A program made the position numbers and the translations under genes. Below, piece by piece: positions 24,710 through 32,596 of a DNA stretch of 64,000 nucleotides. Every line of letters starts with the position of its first letter. The first letter of the stretch is position 1. The DNA is taken from the NCBI RefSeq assembly GCF_001884235.1, contig NZ_MAOI01000041.1, positions 49,257-113,256 of the forward strand, in the 5' to 3' direction. Source of the DNA: Bacillus paramycoides (GTDB lineage Bacteria > Bacillota > Bacilli > Bacillales > Bacillaceae_G). Below the pieces are notes generated by a model. That model was not told the DNA's origin. It made no database searches and worked only from the letters and a program-made list of their open reading frames with translations.

Positions 24710-25345
24710 TTAAGCCCCTATCTCTTTCTTATAAGCCACATAGGAATATCCCATCGTTAGTCCTACTGCCCCAATAATAATTCCAACTATTAAGAAAGAT
24801 TTCCATGCTGCTGGTGCAAAAATACTTAAAATCATAATAACTCCTAATACAACAAACACTTTTCCGCTAAAACGGTGTGTCTTTCTCCACACTTCTTCGT
24901 TACTTAATGTCCAAGGGGTTTTTATACCTACAAAGTAATTTGGTTTGCACTGCGGTAAATAGTTTCCCATCACTATAAATAAAAGACCAACAATAATATA
25001 CGGTGTACTATTCATCGGAATTTCGTAACCTAATCCTACTCCAATTACAAGCATATTTACTAAAAATAATACTACTAGTACGCTATAATTCATTATCGTA
25101 TAACTTTTAGAAAATTTATCGTAGTTCTTTTTCTTAGGATCAATCTTTGGGGTAATTGTTAATAAAATATAAACAAAAATCATAATCCCAAATGTCAACA
25201 GCATTGCATTAAACCTTGAAGCAAAGCCATTCACACCTTCAGTTCCCCAATGAATTGCCATAGTATCCGGTAAATTCGGCCATGCATATGCCCAAGCTAG
25301 ACCAGTTATAAAAATTAATATAATTGCGATAAGATGCTTCCTCAT
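24710..25345 (-). CDS. sdpI: SdpI-family immunity-like membrane protein (first copy)
   Basis: A 211-residue six-helix membrane protein with the same DUF1648 and SdpI motifs (WPNLPDTMAIHWGTEGVNGFASR; GIKTPWTLSNEEVWRKTHRFSGKVFV). Its ATG overlaps the sdpR stop by four bases, the same coupling as in B. subtilis sdpRI, so it is the best candidate for the SdpR-binding partner. The symbol reflects family membership. Confidence 0.87.
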   Translation of the reverse strand: MRKHLIAIILIFITGLAWAYAWPNLPDTMAIHWGTEGVNGFASRFNAMLLTFGIMIFVYILLTITPKIDPKKKNYDKFSKSYTIMNYSVLVVLFLVNMLVIGVGLGYEIPMNSTPYIIVGLLFIVMGNYLPQCKPNYFVGIKTPWTLSNEEVWRKTHRFSGKVFVVLGVIMILSIFAPAAWKSFLIVGIIIGAVGLTMGYSYVAYKKEIGA

Positions 25346-25614
25346 TTCCCCTCTACCCCCTTATTCGTAAATGTAAACACCCAAGTTAATAAATCTTGAA
25401 ATACAGTTGTGTTTAAAGAATACACAACGAATTGTCCTCTTTTTTCATCTTGAATAAGTTCAGCATTTTTAAGTGCATTTAAGTGGTGTGAAATACTTGG
25501 TTTTGTCATATTGAAATGTTCGGCAATTTCACCAGCGGTTAAATCACCTTCTTTTAATAAATCTAAAATCTTTCGCCTTGTTGGATCTGCTAATGCTTTA
25601 AATGCTTGATTCAA
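25342..25614 (-). CDS. sdpR: ArsR-family autorepressor SdpR
   Basis: A 90-residue winged-helix repressor close to B. subtilis SdpR: FKALADPTRRKILDLLKEGDLTAGEIAEHFNMTKPSISHHLNALKNAELI. The start is taken as TTG (MNQAFKALADP), seven bases after GGAAG; an earlier in-frame TTG would overlap the ribosome binding site. It carries no metal-binding Cys cluster. It likely represses its own operon through the inverted repeat at 25640-25663 and is relieved when SdpI binds it. Confidence 0.88.
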   Translation of the reverse strand: MNQAFKALADPTRRKILDLLKEGDLTAGEIAEHFNMTKPSISHHLNALKNAELIQDEKRGQFVVYSLNTTVFQDLLTWVFTFTNKGVEGK

Positions 25615-25639
25615 TGTCTTTCTTCCTTTCAATAATTAG

Positions 25640-25688
25640 ACATTTAGATATTTATCTAAATGTTAAAATGATTTCAGTTAATTGTCAA
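25640..25688 (-). promoter_or_regulatory. sdpR operon promoter with operator
   Basis: A perfect inverted repeat ACATTTAGAT-ATTT-ATCTAAATGT (25640-25663) overlaps the -10 TAACAT of a promoter whose -35 is a consensus TTGACA (25683-25688), 17-bp spacer. An ArsR-type dimer bound here would block RNA polymerase. Confidence 0.75.
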
Positions 25689-25748
25689 TTATATATAAGG
25701 CCCTTTTTACTTTTTCCACTTTTGACCTATACTGTTTACTATATAAAG

Positions 25749-25775
25749 TGAAACTTTAATCAGTGGGGGTTTTAC
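25749..25775 (+). repeat. half copy of AATCAGTGGGG repeat
   Basis: GAAACTTTAATCAGTGGGGG also begins the hairpin element at 55369-55413. Only the left arm is present here; the sequence after it, up to about 25960, is a short TTG-started open frame with no support as a gene. Apart from this and the sdpR promoter, the 370-base gap before the response regulator holds nothing I can name. Confidence 0.45.
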
Positions 25776-25988
25776 GGACAGTTGATATCTTTATTTTTAC
25801 TTCGTACGGGGCAGAAAAAGGCTCTGACCGCTTCTATGCATGGCTGGATCCTCTCTCTCCCTAAAAAGAAAGGTTCTATGTCCTTTTTTAATTTGTATAT
25901 TTATATAGCTTATATTTCAACATAATGAAAAGACTTGAAACACATGATACACTATAGCTACAATTGTTTTTTTAGGAGGAATATACAT

Positions 25989-26684
25989 ATGTATAAAATT
26001 TTAATCGTTGAAGACGATCCAAATATTTCAACATTACTACAATCTCACATTCAAAAGTACGGTTATGAAGCTGTTGTTGCGGAGAATTTCGATGATATTA
26101 TGGAATCGTTTAACGCAGTGAAGCCACATCTTGTTTTACTTGATGTAAATTTACCGAAATTCGATGGATTCTACTGGTGCCGTCAAATTCGTCATGAATC
26201 GACTTGTCCAATTATTTTCATTTCGGCACGTGCAGGTGAAATGGAACAAATTATGGCGATTGAAAGCGGTGCGGATGATTACATTACAAAACCGTTCCAC
26301 TACGACGTTGTAATGGCGAAAATTAAAGGGCAATTACGTCGTATTTACGGTGATTATGCACCAAATATTTCTGAGCGCATTGTTGAAGTAGAAGGGCTAA
26401 AATTATTCCCTGAGCGCCCAGAAATTCATTTTGGGGCTGAACAAGTTCTTTTAACAAAGAAAGAGGCGATTTTAGCAGAAATGCTATTATCTAAATTCCC
26501 TCGTACAGCAAGCCGTGAAGATTTATTAGCTGCCCTTTGGGATGATGAGAGCTTCGTTGAAGAAAATACATTAAACGTAAACATTACGCGTCTTCGTAAA
26601 AAGTTTAATGAGCTTGGTATTGAGAACTCTATTGAAACAGTACGTGGACTCGGGTATCGTTTTAACGCAACTTGGAGTGAATAA
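25989..26684 (+). CDS. BceR-like response regulator
   Basis: A 231-residue OmpR-family regulator: receiver with EDDP, phospho-acceptor Asp in LVLLDVNLPKFDG and Lys in YITKPF; C-terminal winged helix with LTKKEAILAEMLLSKFP and NTLNVNITRLRKKF, the version typical of BceR/YvcP/YxdJ. The ATG follows TAGGAGGAA. The kinase gene starts two bases after the stop. The permease cluster lies downstream and the exact BceR-type operators of the window upstream of other genes are its likely targets. Confidence 0.9.
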   Translation: MYKILIVEDDPNISTLLQSHIQKYGYEAVVAENFDDIMESFNAVKPHLVLLDVNLPKFDGFYWCRQIRHESTCPIIFISARAGEMEQIMAIESGADDYITKPFHYDVVMAKIKGQLRRIYGDYAPNISERIVEVEGLKLFPERPEIHFGAEQVLLTKKEAILAEMLLSKFPRTASREDLLAALWDDESFVEENTLNVNITRLRKKFNELGIENSIETVRGLGYRFNATWSE

Positions 26685-26686
26685 GC

Positions 26687-27709
26687 ATGAAGCTATTTTT
26701 ACGTGATCATTTTGCATTTTTTCTATTATATGTATTAAACTTCGGAATCATTTTCGTTCTCTATGATGCAGTAGATGGATTTCAAAATAATAAGTTTTAC
26801 TTCATCGTTTTAAGTTTATACTTATTCATCTGTTTCCTCGTCTATCGTTACGTTCGTAACCGTAGAATGTATCACAGATTAAGTGAACCACCAGAAAAAA
26901 TGGAAGATGCATTTATTGAAAGAGCGACTGCTCCTATGCCCCACGGTGTAAACGAGCTCGTTCGTACGCAATATCGCCTATTCCAAAAAGACCTACAAAC
27001 ATTCGAAGTAAAACAACAAGAACACCAACTATTTATTAACCATTGGGTACATCAAATGAAAACGCCTGTTTCTGTCATGCAGCTTATGGTACTTGAAATG
27101 GAAGATGAACATTTAATCCCGAAATTTAAAAAAGAGTTAGAGCGACTAAATCAAGGACTCGATATGGCTTTATACATGGCAAGATTGAATAATTTCCATG
27201 AAGACTTCCACGTTGAGACAATCTCATTAAAAGATACTGTAACAAAAAATATTAACGGATTAAAAGAACTATTCATTCGTAATGGTGTCTTCCCTGTTTT
27301 AGAAGTTCATTCTGATTTAAAAGTTGCTTCTGATGCGAAATGGCTAAAGTTCATCATTTATCAGTTAATGACAAATGCCGTTCGCTATTCTGGTGAACGC
27401 GGAAAGAAAGTTTTCTTATCAGCTTATCGAAACGGAAAAGATATTATCTTGGAAGTTCGTGACGAAGGCGTCGGTATTCCGCAAGAAGATGTTCGAAGAG
27501 TATTTGAACCATTTTACACTGGAAAAAATGGTCGTACATTCGGAGAATCTACTGGCATGGGACTTTATATCGTAAGTAAAATTTGTGATTATTTAGGTCA
27601 TTCCGTGAAACTAGACTCTGAAGTTGGTAAAGGAACGACGATTAAAATCATCTTCCACAACGCTGCAAATAATCAAGCAGAAACTACGGAGAAGGTGACC
27701 GAAGCATGA
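26687..27709 (+). CDS. BceS-like intramembrane-sensing histidine kinase
   Basis: A 340-residue kinase with two N-terminal membrane helices (about 9-28 and 36-54) joined by only a few residues, hence no external sensor domain. The phospho-acceptor is His122 in HWVHQMKTPVSV; the ATPase domain shows QLMTNAVRYSG, VRDEGVGIP and ESTGMGLYIVSKI. Such kinases do not detect peptides themselves but receive the signal from a BceAB transporter. It is followed by a terminator. Confidence 0.92.
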   Translation: MKLFLRDHFAFFLLYVLNFGIIFVLYDAVDGFQNNKFYFIVLSLYLFICFLVYRYVRNRRMYHRLSEPPEKMEDAFIERATAPMPHGVNELVRTQYRLFQKDLQTFEVKQQEHQLFINHWVHQMKTPVSVMQLMVLEMEDEHLIPKFKKELERLNQGLDMALYMARLNNFHEDFHVETISLKDTVTKNINGLKELFIRNGVFPVLEVHSDLKVASDAKWLKFIIYQLMTNAVRYSGERGKKVFLSAYRNGKDIILEVRDEGVGIPQEDVRRVFEPFYTGKNGRTFGESTGMGLYIVSKICDYLGHSVKLDSEVGKGTTIKIIFHNAANNQAETTEKVTEA

Positions 27710-27724
27710 TCATAACATATGCTA

Positions 27725-27762
27725 GCAAAATGTATGAGAACTTACTCTCATACATTTTTTGC
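27725..27762 (+). terminator. terminator after the BceS-like gene
   Basis: GCAAAATGTATGAG and CTCATACATTTTTTGC pair around a short loop with a T-run; it separates the two-component genes from the permease cluster. Confidence 0.8.
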
Positions 27763-27803
27763 AATGAAACTACATATTGTCCTTCTAAACGGAGGTACAT
27801 ATT

Positions 27804-29774
27804 ATGACGTTTTGGCAATTTGCGTTTAAAAATGTAACGCGCAACTCAAGAGCTTATTTTGCCTACTTTTTAAGCAGTTCCTTTTCAATTGCTGTTTTCT
27901 TTTCGTTCGCTGTTTATTTGTTTCATCCGAAATTACAAAATTCCACTATGATTTCTGAAATTGCAGGATTAATGATTTTTTCAGAAGTTGTCATTGTTTT
28001 ATTCTCGTTCTTCTTTCTACTCTATTCAATCGGATCGTTTTTAAAAGTTCGTAAAAAACAATTTGGGATTTTAACTGTTTTAGGTATATCAAAAAAGCAA
28101 TTACATCGACTCGTTTTCACTGAAAATATGTTAATTGGTATTTTATCTATCTTTTTCGGTATGCAGTTTGGATTTGTATTTTCACAATTTTTCTTATTAG
28201 TGACAGCGAAAATTACACACCTACCAGGGATATATTTATATATACCTACGAATGCTTTCATTTTAACAACGATTGTGTTTCTTGGTCTCTTTATCGCTGT
28301 ATCTGCATTCACACCAATGCTTATTCGAACAAAAAAAGCAGTGCACCTTTTAAAAACAAACAATGTAAAACAAAAAGAAAGAAAGCCATCCATATTCATT
28401 TCTCTATTTGGTGCTATCTGTTTATTAGGTGGTTATATTTTAGCTGTAAACCCTAAATATTTCTTCTCAATAAACCCGCAAGTAGGCGTTATATATATGG
28501 TTTCAAGTATTTTTATGATTCCAGCACTTGTTGCAATTGGGACATATTTTTTCTTTTCTCAAACTAGTTTCTTACTTATTTATATTTTAAAAAAGAGAAG
28601 AAAGTTTTATATGAAACGGATTAATATGCTTTGGATTTCTGATTTAGCAAGTCGTATTCGAACGAATATTAATATGCTTTTTATTGTAGCAATGCTATCT
28701 ACAGTTGCTTTTACAATGATTACGTTTTTATATGGGCTCGGTAAGTTTACAAAACTAGATGTTACGAGAAGTTCACCTTTTCCAATTTCTTATTTTTCAT
28801 ATGATACGAATCCTTTTGTTACTGAACACTTAAATTGGCTTGAACAACAACTACAAGCTGAACACTTCTCTTATAAGAAAATAAAGGCCGACTTATATGA
28901 AACACCATTGAAAGAAGATGAAGGTGTAGCTATTTATAATGACGTATATGCAATTAATCAAAGTGACTATAATAGACTTGCTAAATCCTTAAATATGAAA
29001 CAACTCTTTATAAACGATAACGAAACGTATGTCTTAGCAGGTACATCTTATATCACTTTATTTAGCGAGTTTGAGCAAAGTTATAATCGAAAATACGTTA
29101 CACTTTCTAGTACAAATCAGAAATTACAAGTGAAAGGGTATGAACATGTAAATGCGATGCCAACTAGCTTTGCATATCAAACATTAGTTTTACCTGATGT
29201 TGTTATCAATAGTTTACCGAATACGACAAAGCATATTTCAGCTTACAATTACAAAATATCCAACTGGGAGAAGTCGTATAAAATTGCTGATGCATTTATA
29301 CAGAGAGTCCAAAAAGATCGGGAAAAAGTACAATATAATGGGTTTCTTATGCGTCCATATGAATCAGCAGCTTCATTATATAGAATAACATCAGGTAGTG
29401 CTTCATACTTTCTGATTGGGACATTCCTTGGAGTCATTTTCTTTATTGGTGCTGGTAGCGTTCTTTATTTCCGGATGTATACAGACTTAACGAATGAACA
29501 AGAAAAATATGTAGCGATTTCAAAAATTGGTGTAACAGATGCGGAAATGAGACGCTCTGCAACAATTCAACTTAGTATTTTGTTTTTCATTCCATACATT
29601 ATGGCATCCATTCATACAATGTTTGCGACAAAAATGCTACAAGAAGTAATTAATTTATCATTGTTCACTGAAGTTTCAGCCGTTCTTATTATTTTCGGGA
29701 CCGTAGAATTCATCTTTTTCTTATTAATTCGTTCACTTTATATGCAAAAATTATCACAGTATACAAATGGATAA
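27804..29774 (+). CDS. BceB-like permease, first of three paralogues
   Basis: A 656-residue FtsX-type permease with the BceB layout of ten membrane helices and a large outer domain (about 310-520). It begins MTFWQFAFKNVTRNSRAYFA, almost identical to the next two permeases. No ATPase gene adjoins it; the only one in the cluster lies after the second permease. It has its own ribosome binding site (CGGAGG) and is framed by a terminator before and a hairpin after, so it may be transcribed separately. Confidence 0.88.
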   Translation: MTFWQFAFKNVTRNSRAYFAYFLSSSFSIAVFFSFAVYLFHPKLQNSTMISEIAGLMIFSEVVIVLFSFFFLLYSIGSFLKVRKKQFGILTVLGISKKQLHRLVFTENMLIGILSIFFGMQFGFVFSQFFLLVTAKITHLPGIYLYIPTNAFILTTIVFLGLFIAVSAFTPMLIRTKKAVHLLKTNNVKQKERKPSIFISLFGAICLLGGYILAVNPKYFFSINPQVGVIYMVSSIFMIPALVAIGTYFFFSQTSFLLIYILKKRRKFYMKRINMLWISDLASRIRTNINMLFIVAMLSTVAFTMITFLYGLGKFTKLDVTRSSPFPISYFSYDTNPFVTEHLNWLEQQLQAEHFSYKKIKADLYETPLKEDEGVAIYNDVYAINQSDYNRLAKSLNMKQLFINDNETYVLAGTSYITLFSEFEQSYNRKYVTLSSTNQKLQVKGYEHVNAMPTSFAYQTLVLPDVVINSLPNTTKHISAYNYKISNWEKSYKIADAFIQRVQKDREKVQYNGFLMRPYESAASLYRITSGSASYFLIGTFLGVIFFIGAGSVLYFRMYTDLTNEQEKYVAISKIGVTDAEMRRSATIQLSILFFIPYIMASIHTMFATKMLQEVINLSLFTEVSAVLIIFGTVEFIFFLLIRSLYMQKLSQYTNG

Positions 29775-29807
29775 AATATTTAAAACAAACTTTATGAAAA
29801 AGTTATT

Positions 29808-29842
29808 ACATGAAAAGGGTACAATAGATACCCTTTTCATGT
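29808..29842. terminator. perfect hairpin between permease genes
   Basis: ACATGAAAAGGGTA and its exact complement around a seven-base loop. No T-run follows, so it may be a processing or weak termination site rather than a full terminator. Confidence 0.5.
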
Positions 29843-29867
29843 TCACTCTACTAGGAGGTTTAGGTGA

Positions 29868-31823
29868 ATGACATTTTGGCAGTTTGCATTTAAAAACGTG
29901 ACGCGGAACGCCAGAGCTTATTTCGCCTATTTTGTAAGCAGTGCGTTTTCTATTGCGATTTTTTTCTCATTTGCAGTTTATTTATTTCATCCTAAATTGC
30001 ATATGACAGACGTGAATTATGATCTGAACATATTAATGACAATTTCAGAAGTTGTCATTGTGTTCTTTTCATTTTTCTTTTTACTATATTCGATCGGGAC
30101 ATTTTTGAAGGTACGAAAAAAACAATTTGGAATTTTAACAGTACTTGGCATATCTCAAAAGCAGTTAAAAAGGCTCGTATTTATAGAAAATATGTTAATT
30201 GGTGTCCTTTCCATATTTTTCGGTATTCAACTCGGGCTTGTCTTTTCGCAATTCTTTCTACTAGTTACCGCCAAAATCACACATGTACCGGGTCTATATT
30301 TATATTGGCCTACAAGCGCTATTATTTTAACAACAATAATCTTTCTCGGACTCTTTATTCTCGTATCGTCCTTTACACCGATGCTGATCCGTACGAGAAA
30401 AGCTGTACGGCTTTTAAAAGAAGGTAAACAACATAAAGAAAGAAAAGCATCCATACTCATCTCTCTATTTGGTACGATATGTTTAATATCTGGATATATA
30501 TTAGCAGCAAATCCGCTATACTTTATGTCACTTGGAGGTATAATTGGTCTTTTGTATGCCGTCTTTAGTATATTTGTCATTCCATCACTTTTTGCAGCTG
30601 GGACATATTTTTTCTTTTCACAAATTAGCTTCTTACTCATTCGCATATTAAAGACAAGAAGAAAATTTTATATGAAACGTATTAATATGCTCTGGATTTC
30701 TGATTTAGCAACCCGTATTCGGACAAACATTAACATGCTCTTTATTGTGACGATGTTATCAACGCTCGCTTTCACAATGATTACTTTCTTATATGGATTT
30801 GGGAAATTCACAAAATTTGATGAAATAAGGAAAAATCCTTTCCCTTTTACTTATTTATCACATACTGAAAATACATTAGCTGATGAACATTTAAATTGGT
30901 TAGAACAAAAATTCAATGAAGAGCAATTTACTTATAAGAAATTTAAAACGGATATATATGAAGTTTCTTCGGCCGAAGAAAGCCCGCAGCTCTATTATGC
31001 AATTAAACAAAGTGACTATAATATACTTGCTAAAGCATTAAACTGGGAAAATCTCACCGTGAATAGTAATGAATCTTATATCCTTATGAAAGACTTAGAT
31101 GATCAAGTCATTGGAACAATTCATGAGCAAGAAAAGAGAAATACTCTTACACTTAATCAAAACTCTTTACATCTAAAAGTGAAAGAATATAAAAGTTATA
31201 ACCCTTTCCCAAATAGCCTAATATCCCAATTAATCGTACTATCTGATGAAAATGTAGAAGCCTTATCAACTGCTTCAAAACAGATGAGTGTATATAGCTT
31301 CCAAGTTACTGATTGGGAAAAAGCACATAATATTGGTTCAGCATTTACAACAAAAATCGGTAATGACAATGCAGCAATTCAAGCAGAACATCCACCGTTC
31401 CATGCAAGTGAAGCGAGCGACTCTCTATACAAGACAAAACTAAATGCCGCTTCGTTCTTCTTAATTGGCACTTTCCTTGGCGTTATTTTCTTTATCGGAG
31501 CTGGTAGTGTTCTTTACTTCCGTATGTATACGGACTTAACAAATGAGCAAGAAAAGTATATAACTGTTACAAAAATTGGTTTAACAGAAACTGAGATGAA
31601 ACGTTCAGCGACAATTCAACTTGCGATCTTATTCTTTGTTCCTTACATTATGGCGTCCATCCATACGATGTTTGCGACAAAGATGTTGCAAGAAGTATTA
31701 AATCTCTCTTTATTCGCTGAGATTACAGTTGTACTTGTAATCTTTGGAACGGTTGAAATTCTCTTTTTTCTTTTAATTCGTTCCTTTTATATGCAAAAAT
31801 TATCACAACATATTAAGTTTTAA
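29868..31823 (+). CDS. BceB-like permease, second of three paralogues
   Basis: A 651-residue permease closely similar to its neighbour over the membrane helices (long identical runs such as RRKFYMKRINMLWISDLA) but more divergent in the outer domain (about 310-515), the part that determines antibiotic specificity in this family. It is followed after 20 bp by the ATPase gene. The tandem arrangement points to gene duplication followed by change of the outer domain. Confidence 0.88.
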   Translation: MTFWQFAFKNVTRNARAYFAYFVSSAFSIAIFFSFAVYLFHPKLHMTDVNYDLNILMTISEVVIVFFSFFFLLYSIGTFLKVRKKQFGILTVLGISQKQLKRLVFIENMLIGVLSIFFGIQLGLVFSQFFLLVTAKITHVPGLYLYWPTSAIILTTIIFLGLFILVSSFTPMLIRTRKAVRLLKEGKQHKERKASILISLFGTICLISGYILAANPLYFMSLGGIIGLLYAVFSIFVIPSLFAAGTYFFFSQISFLLIRILKTRRKFYMKRINMLWISDLATRIRTNINMLFIVTMLSTLAFTMITFLYGFGKFTKFDEIRKNPFPFTYLSHTENTLADEHLNWLEQKFNEEQFTYKKFKTDIYEVSSAEESPQLYYAIKQSDYNILAKALNWENLTVNSNESYILMKDLDDQVIGTIHEQEKRNTLTLNQNSLHLKVKEYKSYNPFPNSLISQLIVLSDENVEALSTASKQMSVYSFQVTDWEKAHNIGSAFTTKIGNDNAAIQAEHPPFHASEASDSLYKTKLNAASFFLIGTFLGVIFFIGAGSVLYFRMYTDLTNEQEKYITVTKIGLTETEMKRSATIQLAILFFVPYIMASIHTMFATKMLQEVLNLSLFAEITVVLVIFGTVEILFFLLIRSFYMQKLSQHIKF

Positions 31824-31843
31824 AGAATAGAAAGGTGATTATT

Positions 31844-32596
31844 ATGGAAGAAGTATTACACATTAAAAACGTCTCAAAAGTGTATGAGGGAAAAGTCCCT
31901 CATACTGCTTTGAAAAATATAAATTTACACGTAGATAAAGGTGAATTCGTTGCGATTATGGGACCATCTGGAAGTGGGAAATCCACATTTTTAAACGTTA
32001 TCTCTACAATTGATTCCCCTACTTCTGGTGAGGTCGTTATTAACGGAAAACAACCGCACACATTCCGTAGAGAAAAGTTAGCTATTTTTCGTCGCCAAGA
32101 ATTAGGATTTGTTTTCCAAAACTTTAACCTACTAGATACACTAACAATCGGCGAAAATATCGTATTACCTTTAACGCTAGATAATGTTCCTTTGAAAGAA
32201 ATGGACGAAAAACTCGATAACATTTCAAAAAAACTTGGAATTGATCACATTTTAAATAAACGTATTTTTGAAGTTTCTGGAGGACAAGCACAGCGTACTG
32301 CAGTAGCGCGTGCCGTTATTCATCATCCGTCACTTCTACTTGCGGATGAACCGACAGGGAACTTAGATTCGAAAGCAGCTATTGATGTAATGGAGCTATT
32401 TACGAAGTTAAACAAAGAAGAAAATGCGACCATTTTAATGGTTACACATGATCCGTTTGCAGCAAGTTATTGTAACCGTGTTATTTTCATTAAAGATGGT
32501 GGACTTTACAATGAACTACACCGCGGATTGTACCGTGAAAAGTTTTATCAAGAAATATTAGATGTTCTAGCACTATTAGGAGGAAGACGTGGATGA
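31844..32596 (+). CDS. BceA-like ATPase of the permease cluster
   Basis: A 250-residue ABC ATPase: Walker A GPSGSGKST, FQNFNLLD, signature VSGGQAQR, Walker B LLLADEPTGNLDS, switch His in MVTHD. The ATG (MEEVLHIKNVSKVYEG) follows AAAGGTG. Its stop overlaps the start of the third permease (ATGA), so that pair is translationally coupled. Being the only ATPase in the cluster it probably serves all three permeases, which is inference. Confidence 0.92.
   Translation: MEEVLHIKNVSKVYEGKVPHTALKNINLHVDKGEFVAIMGPSGSGKSTFLNVISTIDSPTSGEVVINGKQPHTFRREKLAIFRRQELGFVFQNFNLLDTLTIGENIVLPLTLDNVPLKEMDEKLDNISKKLGIDHILNKRIFEVSGGQAQRTAVARAVIHHPSLLLADEPTGNLDSKAAIDVMELFTKLNKEENATILMVTHDPFAASYCNRVIFIKDGGLYNELHRGLYREKFYQEILDVLALLGGRRG

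Noticed and set aside
25790-25924. TTG-started open frame of about 45 codons before the BceR-like gene
   Set aside because: No ribosome binding site, composition not protein-like, and it begins in a repeat half copy.
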